A DNA stretch of 64,000 nucleotides from Tritrichomonas musculus (lineage: Eukaryota > Parabasalia > Tritrichomonadida > Tritrichomonadidae). Both the position numbers and the translations under genes were made by a program. The notes beneath the pieces were generated by a model. That model did no database searches, was not told where the DNA came from, and saw only the letters and a list, made by a program, of their open reading frames with translations. Below are positions 13,324 to 23,843 of this stretch, in pieces. Location: assembly GCA_039105265.1 (NCBI GenBank), contig JAPFFF010000073.1, forward strand, positions 1 to 64,000. The letters are read 5' to 3'. Each line of letters begins with the position of its first letter. Position 1 is the first letter of the stretch.

Positions 13324-13713
13324 CAGTAAGGTTGTAAAATTCAAAAACGTCTCAAAAGAGGAAAATCTACTTTTTCATAGAAAACGATTAAAATGAATTT
13401 AAAATAAAAGTCAAAATAACGAATTTAATTCAAATTTGGATTTTCTTTTATAGCGTTGCAAAAATGGAAAATCCACTTTTTGAATTATGCTCATTTTTTC
13501 AAATAGAGATAGGAAAGCACTATTTGATGAATATAATGTCGCAAACAGTTGTGTGATAAACTTAATCATGGAAATATTATTTCTTAAAATGGCAGGTTTA
13601 AACAAGATTTTCTCTCTATTTCTTTATTTCTTTCATTTTTATTAATGAAAATTTTTTTCTCAAAAAGTCGATTTTCCTATTTTGAAACGTTTTCCAATTT
13701 TGAAACCTTACTG
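13324..13713. mobile_element. 390-bp Tc1/mariner-like MITE
   Basis: Terminal inverted repeats of about 60 bp, imperfect, begin CAGTAAGGTT at the left and end AACCTTACTG at the right. Both arms share AGGAAAATC and ACTTTTT blocks. The element is bordered by TA at 13322-13323 and 13714-13715. TA target duplication and CAGT-type ends are the habit of Tc1/mariner elements. There is no transposase; the two small minus-strand frames inside are not gene-like. It would depend on a transposase made elsewhere. Confidence 0.75.
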
Positions 13714-14057
13714 TAATTTTGAGAGGAATATTCATAAACAAATAAAAACAAAAATTTATCAACAGATTAATGAAGATATTTAGTATAATTAGTATTTCTT
13801 TGTTTATAAAACTCGAATTTAATACAATACCTTTAAAGCAAAAAAATGAGGACTTTTTATAAAATGAAAATGCTTTAAGCATTATTAGCGCATCTTGAAA
13901 AAACTTACATTGAATTTTATTTTATGATATTTTATATATATATCAAATATTTAAGTTTTTTTTAACAATTAAATAAAACATCGATGCACAGTTTTATGTT
14001 ATATATAATATAATATAATATTATTTTAAATTATTCTGTCTATATATTTATCTATCT

Positions 14058-14658
14058 TGATCTTTACTTTTTTTACATCACATTTTTATTAACGTAACAT
14101 TTTAACGTAACTTTTTATAAAATCAAAAATTTTGATGTAAATCAGTTATTTATGTTTAAAACAATATTTTTATTCATAATCTAAAGATAAAAACTATTTT
14201 TCATTAACTCTTGCTAATTTTGATCAAAAAACTATGCTATTGCAGATGATTATATCTGATAGATATAATTAGAAGCAAAATATCATAGAAAAAAAGGTTT
14301 TGTACATCGGTACTATTATAAAATAATTCAAATACATCGAATAAATAAATCAAAACGATTTGGCCAATCATAACTAGTCGAAATAAAATCAGAATTTATA
14401 ATAAATATAAAGTGCCATTTTACACCATCAAAAGAATGATCAAAGAAATATCAAAGTTTTAATAATTTATTAGCAATAATAAATGAAAAAAAATTTTTTC
14501 TGCTTTATATTCATGCTTTATTTATTTTAATTGATTAAATTTTTGAAGATAAAAATATTTTTCAAAGAAAAAAATTAACGGAAAATTACATATGTATTTA
14601 CATATGTAATTTCTATCGTCCTGTGTAATTACATTGTATATACAAAAAGTAAAGATTA
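14058..14658. mobile_element. 601-bp MITE, family 1, copy 1
   Basis: Ends form an inverted repeat, TAATCTTTACTTTTT (left end has TG for TA), and the element is bordered by the 8-bp direct repeat ATCTATCT at 14050-14057 and 14659-14666. A second copy, nearly identical, lies at 49814-51374. No protein is encoded. An 8-bp target duplication is usual for hAT and also for P, Merlin or some Mutator-like elements; the ends do not decide the superfamily. Confidence 0.9.
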
Positions 14659-14666
14659 ATCTATCT

Positions 14667-16326
14667 CTATATAATTCGAAAAATAATTAAAAAATAATAA
14701 TTATATTTTTTTATTATTTTAATATTAAATATAACTATATATTAATATTTAAAATAAATTATATTTACATAAAACAACATTATGATTGAGATATTTTGAT
14801 TTAATTGGAAATAAAAAAAATATTGAAAAAGTTCAGTTGACCTACTCTTTAAATATCTTTTTATTTTTGAGTTTATTCAAAAACATAAATTTTGATTTTT
14901 ATACTTTACTATAAAAAATATATGAAATATTTCATAAAATCTTAAAATATATAAAATTTAAATATTGAATGCGTTATTGAATTCAATAGAATTGATTCTG
15001 TTGAACCGTAAAAGTTATGTTATTTATTCATATCGCCAAAATACAAATGATACGGAAGCTTTGAATGAATGTAGATAGGTAGTAGATATAATATTAATAT
15101 GTATTTATCAAAAAATTGGTTAAAAATCTGGTAACTAATGAATTATTATATTTATATAAATAAAATAGCTTAAATAAAAGAAAAAAAGCTGGTAAATACC
15201 TTGTAGAACTTTATTTATTTAATAGCAGGTGATTGATAAATAATTATAAAAAGATTTATAAAGAATTATTATAAGAACGGTGATTAATCAATAAAATACA
15301 AGTAATTTGTTGCTAAAACATCAGTAGTCAAACAATAAAACATTGGAAGTTATTATATACAATTCTAGTAATTACTTTGAAATGAATCTGTAAATTCAGT
15401 GGTGGAGACTGAAAATAAATCAATTAATCAATTATGATCTATAATTAATAAATAGTATGGTTATATATTTTAAAAGAAGTAATATAGCGATAAATAGCTT
15501 GAAAATTAAAAACAAAAATTTTTATTCAAAAAGTTGGTGTCAAAAAAAATAGCGGTTGCGTAACGTATTACATTTGTACCTTAAAATAAAAAAAATACGT
15601 TATTTCAAGTCGGAACCCATCTATTATTTGTTATAATTTCTCAAAATTTTAATGAAAGCAAAATTTTTATATATCAAAAATTTTTAATTTGACAATTTTG
15701 AGCAAAATCCCAAATCGCAGTCATAAAATAAACTATAAAATATATGCATAAAATGAATTCTTTTTTGTTCCGGACTTTTAACAAGATATGCAAATAATTT
15801 GATAGGATGAAGATATCTTCTATAATTTATCAAAGAATAGCATAATATAATATAATTAAATCATATTCATAGCTAATCAAATAATCATTTGATTTTCATT
15901 TAATAGAAATATAGTATTTGAACCAATTTAAGTTATGAAAAAAGATATATGTATTTATTAATAATGTAATAATATTATATAAAAAGTAATTTTTAGTTAA
16001 AATAGAATATTTATACAGATATTATGATTTTAAATTATCAAAACCTCATATCAATTTAAAAATCTATTTATCTTTATAGATATACATTTTTCTCAGATAT
16101 TTTTTAATTATTTAACAATTAATTATAATATTTCACATTATTATATTTATTATAAATGCAAAATATTACTTCTTAAATAAATGAAAGAATACATAAAAAT
16201 ATGAAATGTGATATAAAAACTTTTTTATATTTTTTTTTTATTTCATGAATTTTTTGTGAACATTTGAAATGGTTATTTTATGAATTTATCAATTACATTG
16301 AAATGTTAAAAATCTCTTTTTTTAGT
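14667..16326. other. A+T-rich gene-free stretch
   Basis: Very A+T-rich, stops in every frame at short intervals, many short A and T runs. I see no gene, tRNA or transposon ends. Confidence 0.5.
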
Positions 16327-16394
16327 GATCAATCTTTTGCGGGGCTGGAACCAGCCCCGCAAAAGATTGATCGTTATGGGGGCGAAGCCCCCAT
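16327..16394. repeat. G+C-rich double hairpin
   Basis: Positions 16327-16372 are a perfect inverted repeat with 22-bp arms (GATCAATCTTTTGCGGGGC then TGG) around a 2-base centre AA. It is followed after 3 bases by a second perfect hairpin at 16376-16394, arms ATGGGGGC / GCCCCCAT around GAA. G+C here is far above the surrounding DNA. It could be a transposon end structure, a terminator-like or recombination-prone palindrome, or a structured RNA. No gene abuts it closely. Confidence 0.85.
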
Positions 16395-17008
16395 TAAAAA
16401 CATTTAAAATTTATTCTTTCTTTTCAGATTATATATTTCTTTTGGAAAAATCTATAAAGTATTAATTATTTAATTATTTCCAAAGTTCATTAGCATATTA
16501 ATCTATTAAACCTTTAAAACGCTCTTTTGAAATTTTATGAAATCTTTTCTTACATTTGACAAAAATAATTCTGTTTTCTTAAATTTTTATAAAATTGATC
16601 TTTCATATAAAATACCCAAAACCACTAGATATACATACTTAAATAAAATCTTTTTTTTAGTTTCTGGTTTGACTGAATTTCATTCATATCTAAAAACTCA
16701 ATCATAGTTCGTTATTTCTAAAATTATTCTTATTAACCAATATAAAATATCGTGGCAACAGCACTTTTTTATAATATTTTCATATAGATGATATCTTTAA
16801 TCATTTTCAAATTTGGATCATATTTCACACTTATGTATTTCTTTAATCATTAAAATACTTCACACTTATGACAATTTTATTAATCATTAAAAATAAATAG
16901 ATAGTAAAAAACTAATGTTTCATTTTAATTTTAACTTTTTAAGTGGCTATTTGGCAACATTGTGACAGCCTTTCTAGTTTAAATTAACATTTATCTCATT
17001 GAAAAATA
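16395..17008. other. A+T-rich gene-free stretch
   Basis: I see no gene or repeat structure here. Confidence 0.4.
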
Positions 17009-17266
17009 GATTTTTTTCTATTCAGTGAGTGTACATCGCTCAGAAAGATATTAATTCCATCCTCAGTATCTTCAATTGGTAGAAGTGCTTTTGCTTCATG
17101 CGAATCATTAGAAGAAGTAGATTTTGAGAATAAATCTTCTCTAACTTTAATCAAAGAATCATGTTTTAGAGATTGTAAATCATTAAAACAAATAACTATT
17201 CCTTCTTTTGTTCATGGTTATGGTCATATGGCAAATAGTGTTCACGGTTATCCTAATGACACTTGA
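17009..17266 (+). pseudogene. BspA-type LRR gene fragment
   Basis: An open stretch with no ATG start reads FSECTSLRKILIPSSVSSIG, then RSAFASCESLEEVDFENKSS and SCFRDCKSLKQITIPSFV. This is the BspA leucine-rich repeat, with the AF..C.SL..I.IPSSV pattern of trichomonad surface proteins. Only about three repeats remain before a TGA. It lies about 310 bases upstream of the kinase-Sel1 gene on the same strand. It is a remnant of a longer gene, not an intact protein. Confidence 0.75.
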
Positions 17267-17576
17267 TCGTGGAGTTGAAATCTACTAATCTGATGCATAT
17301 TTTTAATTCACTATAACATGCCGAAAAGTATGGATGAATATTACAAAGAGAGCAGAAAAGCTTGTCGATAATGCCATCAAAGAGTTTTTCTTCTTCTATT
17401 CGTTATATGTATAAACAATGCAAGACATACTAAAAAATGACTATAATTTAATCTTTTTATATTATTTTAGCAAAATGAATATATATTGATGAGAAAAAGT
17501 TCAAAAAGTGAACGATTTGAGAGATTTTGAAATTTTTTGAATTTTTGTGAAGTTTACAAAAAAAAAATAATTGTTG

Positions 17577-20500
17577 ATGAATTTTCAAAAGATTCAATGC
17601 ATTTTTGATGAAAAATTATTACATTTTTGCAATCCTTACTTAAATAAGAGTATTCAAAGATTTGAATTTCATTTGATTTCAAAAGAATATCCAAAATCAT
17701 TATCAAATCTCCAAAGAAAAAATAAATACAATATAATTGTCGTCGGAGAATATATTATGCCAAAAAATGAATGTAATACGTCAGATTTCTACATAATTAT
17801 CTTTGATTATACCTTGTTATTAATTCCTTCATCAGACTTTCCATCGCTTTTTCCATATTTTGAATTAAATTCTGAATCAATATTCTATTGTATATCAGAA
17901 GATGTCAAAAATAAAATAAATCAATCAGGAAAACAAAGAAATCATTTCCGTTTTTCAGAAGAAAAAGATCGTTTACTCATTGAAAAAATGTCCACTTCAT
18001 TTCTATCGAAATTTAAGCTTGATCTTTCAAATATCGATCCTGAAATTATTCCAACAATTAAATTCACATGGAAAATCATTCAAAAAAGTGTTTCTTTTTT
18101 TATGATAAAAATTGGCTTTTTGAATGCGAAATATGATCGAAACATTCATTTATCTGATTATTTAAAAAGTGGCATTGAAGATAAAGAAATGAAGAGTGAC
18201 GAATTCATTGAGCTCAAACTTTATAATCGAGGAAGTTTATCATCAATTTATTTGGCATATCTGATTGAAAGAGAGGAAATTTGCTTGATGAAAATGTTTT
18301 TGAGAGCCTCAGAAGAAGAGAAGTTGTTTCGACGTGAACATGAAAATTATCTCAATATTAAACACCCTCTTCATCCCAGATATTTTGGAAATACGAAGTA
18401 TTTATCATATAATTGTTTACTGATTGAATATTTAGAAGGAAGAACATTGGATGAAATTGATTTTGCAAGTCAATCAACGAAAGACATCATGAAAATCATA
18501 TTTGAAATCATGATAATTCTTGCGTATCTTCATCATCATGGATATATATACCGAGACTTAAAGCCAAACAATGTAATTGTTGATAAAAACAGCACAGTTT
18601 ATCTTATTGATTTTGATCGAATGATCAAAAGTTCATCACTTAAGTCAGATCAAAAGATGACAATCAATTTTTTCGGAGATTACATCGCACCAGAAATTTT
18701 GAATGGAGAAGCATTCACATATAAATCAGATATTTATTCACTTGGAAAAGTTATTGAATTTATCTTTTCAAATGTTTGTTCTCAAGAATTCATCAAAATT
18801 CAACAAATATTTTCGAAATGCATTAGTTCAAAGGAAGAAGAAAGGCCAAGCATTTCACAATTAGTTAACACATTTTATTTTGATGTTTTTTCAGCTGAGT
18901 TCGGAATTAATGATTTGAAAACCAAATTTAATTTTGAAAACGATGTTTTCACTTTTTATCTGTTTATGATTGCAGAGTATCAGAATGCAAATACGCAAAT
19001 TAAGCTTGCATATATTTATGAGCATGGTTATAATTTATATAAAGATAAATCTAGCAATAGTCGGTATTTAAAATCTGACTATTCACAAAAATATAAGAAG
19101 GACTCTCAATGTATACCACAAGATATAAGTAAAGCAATTCATTGTTTCACGCTTGCTGCAAATCAAAATAATTCAAATGCACAATTTAATCTTGGAGTCA
19201 TTTATTCCAATGGAGAATATATTTCAAAAGATATGAATAAAGCTATTCATTATTATACACTTGCAGCAAAGCAAAATCATCCAAAAGCACAATATAATCT
19301 TGGAGCGATTTATGATAATGGTGAATACATTACTCAAGACATCAATAAAGCAATTCATTATTATACACTTGCTGCAAATCAAAATCTTTCCAGAGCCCAA
19401 TATAATCTTGGAATAATTTATTCAGATGGAGAATGTATTACAAAAGATATGAATAAAGCTATTCATTATTATACACTTGCAGCAAAGCAAAATCATCCAA
19501 AAGCACAATATAATCTAGGAGTGATTTATGAAAATGGTGAATACATTACTCAAGACATCAATAAAGCAATTTATTATTATACTCTTGCTGCAAATCAAAA
19601 TCTTTCCAGAGCCCAATATAATCTTGGAGTTATATACTCAGATGAAATATATGTTACCAGAGACATCAATAAAGCAATTCATTATTTCACACTTGCTGCA
19701 AATCAAAATCATTCCAAAGCACAATTTAAACTTGGCTTAATTTATTACAAAGGTGTATATATTAAAAGAGACATAAATAAAGCAATTTATTACTTCACAC
19801 TTGCTGCAAATCAAAATGAATCAAATGCACAATTTAATCTTGGAGTTATTTATTATGATGGAGAATTTGTTACAAAAGACATAAATAAAGCCATTCATTA
19901 TTACACACATGCTGCTAATCAAAATGTGTTATATGCACAATTTAATCTTGGAGTTATTTACGCTGATGGAAAATATGTTACAAGAGACATAAATAAAGCA
20001 ATTCATTATTTCACACTTGCCGCAAATCAGAAATATTCAATAGCGCAGTATCATCTAGGAATCTTGTACCTTGAAGGAAAGTATGTTACAAGAGACATTA
20101 ATAAAGCAATCCATTATTTCACACTTGCTGCAAATCAAAATCATCCTAAAGCACAAATTATACTTGGTTTTATTTACTCGGATGGAGAATGTATTACAAA
20201 AGATATGAATAAAGCAATTCATTATTATACTCTTGCTGCAAATCAAAATGATTCAGATGCCCAATTTTTTCTTGGATTAATATATGATAACGGAGAAGAT
20301 ATTACACGCGACATCAATAAAGCAATTCATTATTATACACTTGCTGCAAATCAAAATGATTCAAATGCACAATATAATCTTGGAATAATTTATTCAGATG
20401 GAGAATGTATTACAAAAGATATGAATAAAGCAATTTATTATTTCACACTTGCTGCAAATCAAAATCATCCAAAAGCACAATATAATCTAGGAGTGATTTA

Positions 20501-21572
20501 TGATAATGGCGAATATATTAAGCGAGAAATAAATAAAGCAATTCATTATTATACACTTGCTGCAAATCAAAATAATTCAAATGCACAATATAATCTTGGA
20601 ATAGTTTATTCGGATAATAAATATGTTAAAATAGACATAAATAAAGCAATCCATTATTTCACACTTGCTGCAAATCAAAATAATTCAGATGCACAATTAA
20701 AGCTTGGCGTAATTTATTCTAATGGGAAATATGGTGATAGAGACATAAATAAAGCAATCCATTATTTGACACGTGCTGCAAATCAAAATAATTCAGATGC
20801 ACAATTTGGTCTTGGAATAATTTATTTTTATGGATATTTCGTTCCAAGGAATATAAAGAAAGGAATATATTTGATTACAATTTCTGCAATGAATGGATAT
20901 AATCCAGCAAATTTTCATGTTGGTTATTTTTATCATAGAGGCATGTATATGAAAAGAGATATAAATAAAGCTATCCATTACTACAAAGAGGCATCATCGT
21001 TCAATAATCAATATGCCAAAAACAATCTAGGAATTCTTTTCAAGAACGGTTATAAAGATGAAGTTGTAAAAAAGGTTGGTTTATCTATTGAATATTTCAA
21101 AGAAGCGATTCGTCAGAAAGATGACGAAGTAAGCATGTATAATTTAGCTCACCTTTATTTCTACGAAGATCCAATCAAGGATAGTATTGACAAATCGATT
21201 GAATTATTGATTCACTCAATTGAAAAAGGTTTTCAACAATCAAAAGAATTGTTATGCCTAGTTCTACTTAAAAAGCATAATTTTAATTTGGATGCAATCA
21301 AAGAAGAAATAGAGAATCGATCATCTGAAATAAAGGGCCAAATATCATCTGAAATTTGTAATATTATTAAAAACTCAAGATCATTTGAGCCAAAATATTA
21401 TAAGGTCCGATATGAATATAACAAAAATATTGATTTCCTTTATAGAAACGATTTACAGCCTCAAATTTCGAAAATAATGCATGATTCTGAAATGATTACA
21501 AATTCAATACCAAATCCACGTATTCCTACCATTTCAAAATTGTTTTATGATGGATTTGGTTTTGAAATTTAA
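17577..21572 (+). CDS. Protein kinase with Sel1 repeats
   Basis: A 1331-residue protein. I use the first ATG, 17577; the frame also runs two TTG codons further up. Residues 1-200 match nothing I know. Residues about 211-435 are a protein kinase domain: ATP-binding Lys near 239 (CLMKMF), catalytic loop YRDLKPNNVIV (Arg326, Asp327), APEIL, and DIYSLGKVIEF. The metal-binding DFG is DFD and the glycine loop is poor (NRGSLSSIY), so activity is likely but not certain. Residues about 480-1230 hold about 19 Sel1 repeats of 36 residues (NKAIHYYTLAANQN...AQYNLGVIY), an alpha-helical solenoid that binds proteins. The repeats are close copies, so unequal exchange has been active. Kinase-Sel1 fusions are abundant in trichomonads; substrates are unknown. 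The frame stays open beyond the TAA into a glycine-rich domain. Confidence 0.92.
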   Translation: MNFQKIQCIFDEKLLHFCNPYLNKSIQRFEFHLISKEYPKSLSNLQRKNKYNIIVVGEYIMPKNECNTSDFYIIIFDYTLLLIPSSDFPSLFPYFELNSESIFYCISEDVKNKINQSGKQRNHFRFSEEKDRLLIEKMSTSFLSKFKLDLSNIDPEIIPTIKFTWKIIQKSVSFFMIKIGFLNAKYDRNIHLSDYLKSGIEDKEMKSDEFIELKLYNRGSLSSIYLAYLIEREEICLMKMFLRASEEEKLFRREHENYLNIKHPLHPRYFGNTKYLSYNCLLIEYLEGRTLDEIDFASQSTKDIMKIIFEIMIILAYLHHHGYIYRDLKPNNVIVDKNSTVYLIDFDRMIKSSSLKSDQKMTINFFGDYIAPEILNGEAFTYKSDIYSLGKVIEFIFSNVCSQEFIKIQQIFSKCISSKEEERPSISQLVNTFYFDVFSAEFGINDLKTKFNFENDVFTFYLFMIAEYQNANTQIKLAYIYEHGYNLYKDKSSNSRYLKSDYSQKYKKDSQCIPQDISKAIHCFTLAANQNNSNAQFNLGVIYSNGEYISKDMNKAIHYYTLAAKQNHPKAQYNLGAIYDNGEYITQDINKAIHYYTLAANQNLSRAQYNLGIIYSDGECITKDMNKAIHYYTLAAKQNHPKAQYNLGVIYENGEYITQDINKAIYYYTLAANQNLSRAQYNLGVIYSDEIYVTRDINKAIHYFTLAANQNHSKAQFKLGLIYYKGVYIKRDINKAIYYFTLAANQNESNAQFNLGVIYYDGEFVTKDINKAIHYYTHAANQNVLYAQFNLGVIYADGKYVTRDINKAIHYFTLAANQKYSIAQYHLGILYLEGKYVTRDINKAIHYFTLAANQNHPKAQIILGFIYSDGECITKDMNKAIHYYTLAANQNDSDAQFFLGLIYDNGEDITRDINKAIHYYTLAANQNDSNAQYNLGIIYSDGECITKDMNKAIYYFTLAANQNHPKAQYNLGVIYDNGEYIKREINKAIHYYTLAANQNNSNAQYNLGIVYSDNKYVKIDINKAIHYFTLAANQNNSDAQLKLGVIYSNGKYGDRDINKAIHYLTRAANQNNSDAQFGLGIIYFYGYFVPRNIKKGIYLITISAMNGYNPANFHVGYFYHRGMYMKRDINKAIHYYKEASSFNNQYAKNNLGILFKNGYKDEVVKKVGLSIEYFKEAIRQKDDEVSMYNLAHLYFYEDPIKDSIDKSIELLIHSIEKGFQQSKELLCLVLLKKHNFNLDAIKEEIENRSSEIKGQISSEICNIIKNSRSFEPKYYKVRYEYNKNIDFLYRNDLQPQISKIMHDSEMITNSIPNPRIPTISKLFYDGFGFEI

Positions 21573-22601
21573 AACGAAAAAGTTGTTAAAAATAATATTT
21601 TAATTGAAATCATCGATATTTTTAAAAAAGGCGACATTGTTAAAAGATATAAATGCAACCCAGTGACAACGATTTTGAGCAGTTTTACATTCGAGTATAA
21701 TGAACAAAATAAACCAGCAATAATTTCACTTCCGCGAGGCGAGTACAAACTCGAAGTCTGGGGTGCAAAAGGAGGCGACTCAACTGGCAATGGTGATTGT
21801 AAACGGCATGGCAAACGAGGTAGTAAATCAGCTAAAGGAGGTTTAGGAGGTTATTCACGCGGAATTCTGAGCCTGGCCAAGAATGAGACTGCTTACGTTT
21901 ACGTTGGTGAAGAAGGAAAACAATCGGAGTCGTCTGACGGTTCGACTACGAATGGAGGCTTCCCTGACGGAGGGGGAGCAAGAACGGGCCACGATTCTAG
22001 TTTCACGACTGTTCCAGGTACAGGAGGCGGTTCTACTTCAATTCGAATCGGAAGCGACACACTCTACAACCGCGTGATTGTCGCTGGCGGAGGTGGTGGA
22101 GCAAGCGGCGATCCCAGCTATGTTAACCCCGGCGGTTTTGGAGGAGGCCTGAATGGAGGCAACTGCACCTATAAAGAATCACTCCAGAACCAGGGCGCCG
22201 GCACTCAGACAGGCAGCACGCGTGGCCTCGGTGAAGGGGCTGGCAGACACGGAGATCCTGGCAGTTTTGACTTTGGTGGCGCCGCCTGCAAATACCGTCA
22301 GGGATGCCATTCAGGAGGCGGCGGAGGCGGAGGTTGGTACGGAGGTGGAAGTGGTGGATTCGGAAGTGATTATTGGGCTTCAAGCGGCGGCGGTGGATAA
22401 GGCTGGGCGTTCACTAAGTCTAGCATGGAAGCATGGGAGAAAGGCGACCCTTCAAAAGCATCAAATTTTGCTCTAGACGGCCAGTACTACTTAAAGGACG
22501 CAGCTTGCATTGCTGGTGACCAAGAATTCCCTCGCAAGGATGGAAATGGAAATGAAAGAGGTCATAGTGGTAACGGTTTTGCAAAAATCACACCAGTATG
22601 A
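21573..22601 (+). pseudogene. Glycine-rich (ALK/LTK-like) domain, in frame after kinase stop
   Basis: The reading frame of the kinase-Sel1 gene continues without a gap after its TAA. It passes through NEKVVKNNILIEIIDIFKKG and YKCNP into a typical glycine-rich domain (LPRGEYKLEVWGAKGG, GGYSRGILSL, VIVAGGGGGASG). One more TAA lies at 22398-22400. The domain then finishes in the same frame with HSGNGFAKITPV and TGA at 22599. There is no in-frame ATG before the domain (the track-style start at 21663 is GTG), so it cannot be an ordinary independent gene. G+C is clearly higher than in the kinase. This domain (Pfam Gly_rich type) is a large trichomonad family. Best reading: a decayed glycine-rich gene, or the lost C-terminus of a kinase-Sel1-Gly fusion. 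Stop readthrough is possible but unproven. Confidence 0.75.
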
Positions 22602-22992
22602 AATTCAAAAAAAACATATAAATTCTTTTTTTTTTTTTACTTTTATTATTCAGCAAAATGTAATCCATCTATACAATTGACAAAATTGTTGCATTATGAA
22701 TTATAAAAATAAATAAATAACTTTATGAACTTTTTGACAGCAAAAATAAATGTATTCTGAATTATAATTATAGCTCTTTTATTTATTCTTTTTGTTGAAA
22801 ATTAGCAGATGCTACTTATTATTGAGGAGGAATTAGTAAAAATAATTTGTCTTTTAATAAATTTTCATCATATTAGCATTTACCTTATTTTGTGATCTTA
22901 ATATAAAATTAATAATAATAATATAAATAGTAATATTAATGAGAAAATATATCTAACTTTTAAAATATATCCGAATTTTTTAACTTTTTCAT
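22602..22992. other. A+T-rich spacer
   Basis: A 3' region with a long T run near 22627-22638. Nothing else seen. Confidence 0.4.
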
Positions 22993-23421
22993 TTGATATT
23001 CTTTGGATGTTCATCATTAACACGAATAACAGTTCCTCCTTCTGTAACAAAAATTGGAAAAACCGTTTTTTCTGAATGTTCAACATTTATACAAATAACG
23101 ATTTCTTCTTCTGTAACTGAAATTAGTAATTCTTTCTTCTATGAAAGTAATTGGATATTATTTTTTTACAGAAGTTCATTGTTAAAACAAGTATTTGATA
23201 TCGACATTTTAATTTTAACAGAAAAATATGAAGAATCAATCAAACTATTAAATGGACTTATTTCAAAAACAAATGAAAACACATTTTTATACACTCACAA
23301 AGATTATTCAGGCTGTATTTCTGATTTTGAAAAAGCACTTGAATTAACAAAGGACGAAGATTTAATAAATTTTCTTAAGTTTTTATTGAAAAATATGTCA
23401 ATTTATTCATTAACTCCTTAG
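22993..23421 (+). pseudogene. BspA LRR fragment fused to TPR-like tail
   Basis: The frame opens without ATG (first codon TTG) and reads GCSSLTRITVPPSVTKIG and ECSTFIQITISSSVTEIS, two BspA-type repeats. After them comes a helical stretch EKYEESIKLLNGLISKTNEN and DYSGCISDFEKALELTKDED that resembles a tetratricopeptide repeat. The 5' part is missing, so this is a broken gene of the LRR family. The last bases overlap a coding relic on the other strand. Confidence 0.6.
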
Positions 23422-23666
23422 CATATATTATATAAGATCCTTTCGAATGTGCTTTTTTCTTTAAATAATTTCATTATAACTTGGTATTCATCTTCATAAA
23501 GATTTAAATTGTGAATATCATCAAATGATTTTTCAGGACTTGAATGTACAATTTGATTATTGTTTTCTCCTTGATTTAGAAGTGAATCAAATATTTTATC
23601 TAATGAAAAACGTCCAAAATAAATACTAAAACAAAAATTTTTGGTATTTAAAATTTTATTAATATC
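23418..23666 (-). other. Coding relic, unknown family
   Basis: An 82-codon open frame without ATG near its beginning. Its composition looks like real protein of this genome, for example FGRFSLDKIFDSLLNQGENN and LNLYEDEYQVIMKLFKEKS. It ends with TAA at 23418. It may be the last exon-like remnant of a gene; I do not recognise it. Confidence 0.35.
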
Positions 23667-23843
23667 TCAACTTGTACGTTATTAAATGAGGATGACTATT
23701 TAAAAATCTATTTTTGTTTGGGTTGAGCTAAAAACTGCTAGGAATGCGAAATATCAAGAATTATATGTTAGAGTTCAGATTATCTTTTTTTTTCAATCGC
23801 TGGAACCTTTAAACTTCTAATGTTAAAATAAATAAAGAAATTG

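Noticed and set aside
13411-13882. Two minus-strand frames of 64 and 88 codons
   Set aside because: The first lies wholly, the second partly, inside the Tc1/mariner-like element; composition is A+T noise and the starts are not convincing.
1-22601. Reassigned TAA (Gln) as in some diplomonads and oxymonads
   Set aside because: Reading TAA as sense would open the plus strand of 30-bp units and the kinase-Gly frame, but the long genes have no internal TAA or TAG and proteins such as ZPR1 and the methyltransferase end properly at TAA.
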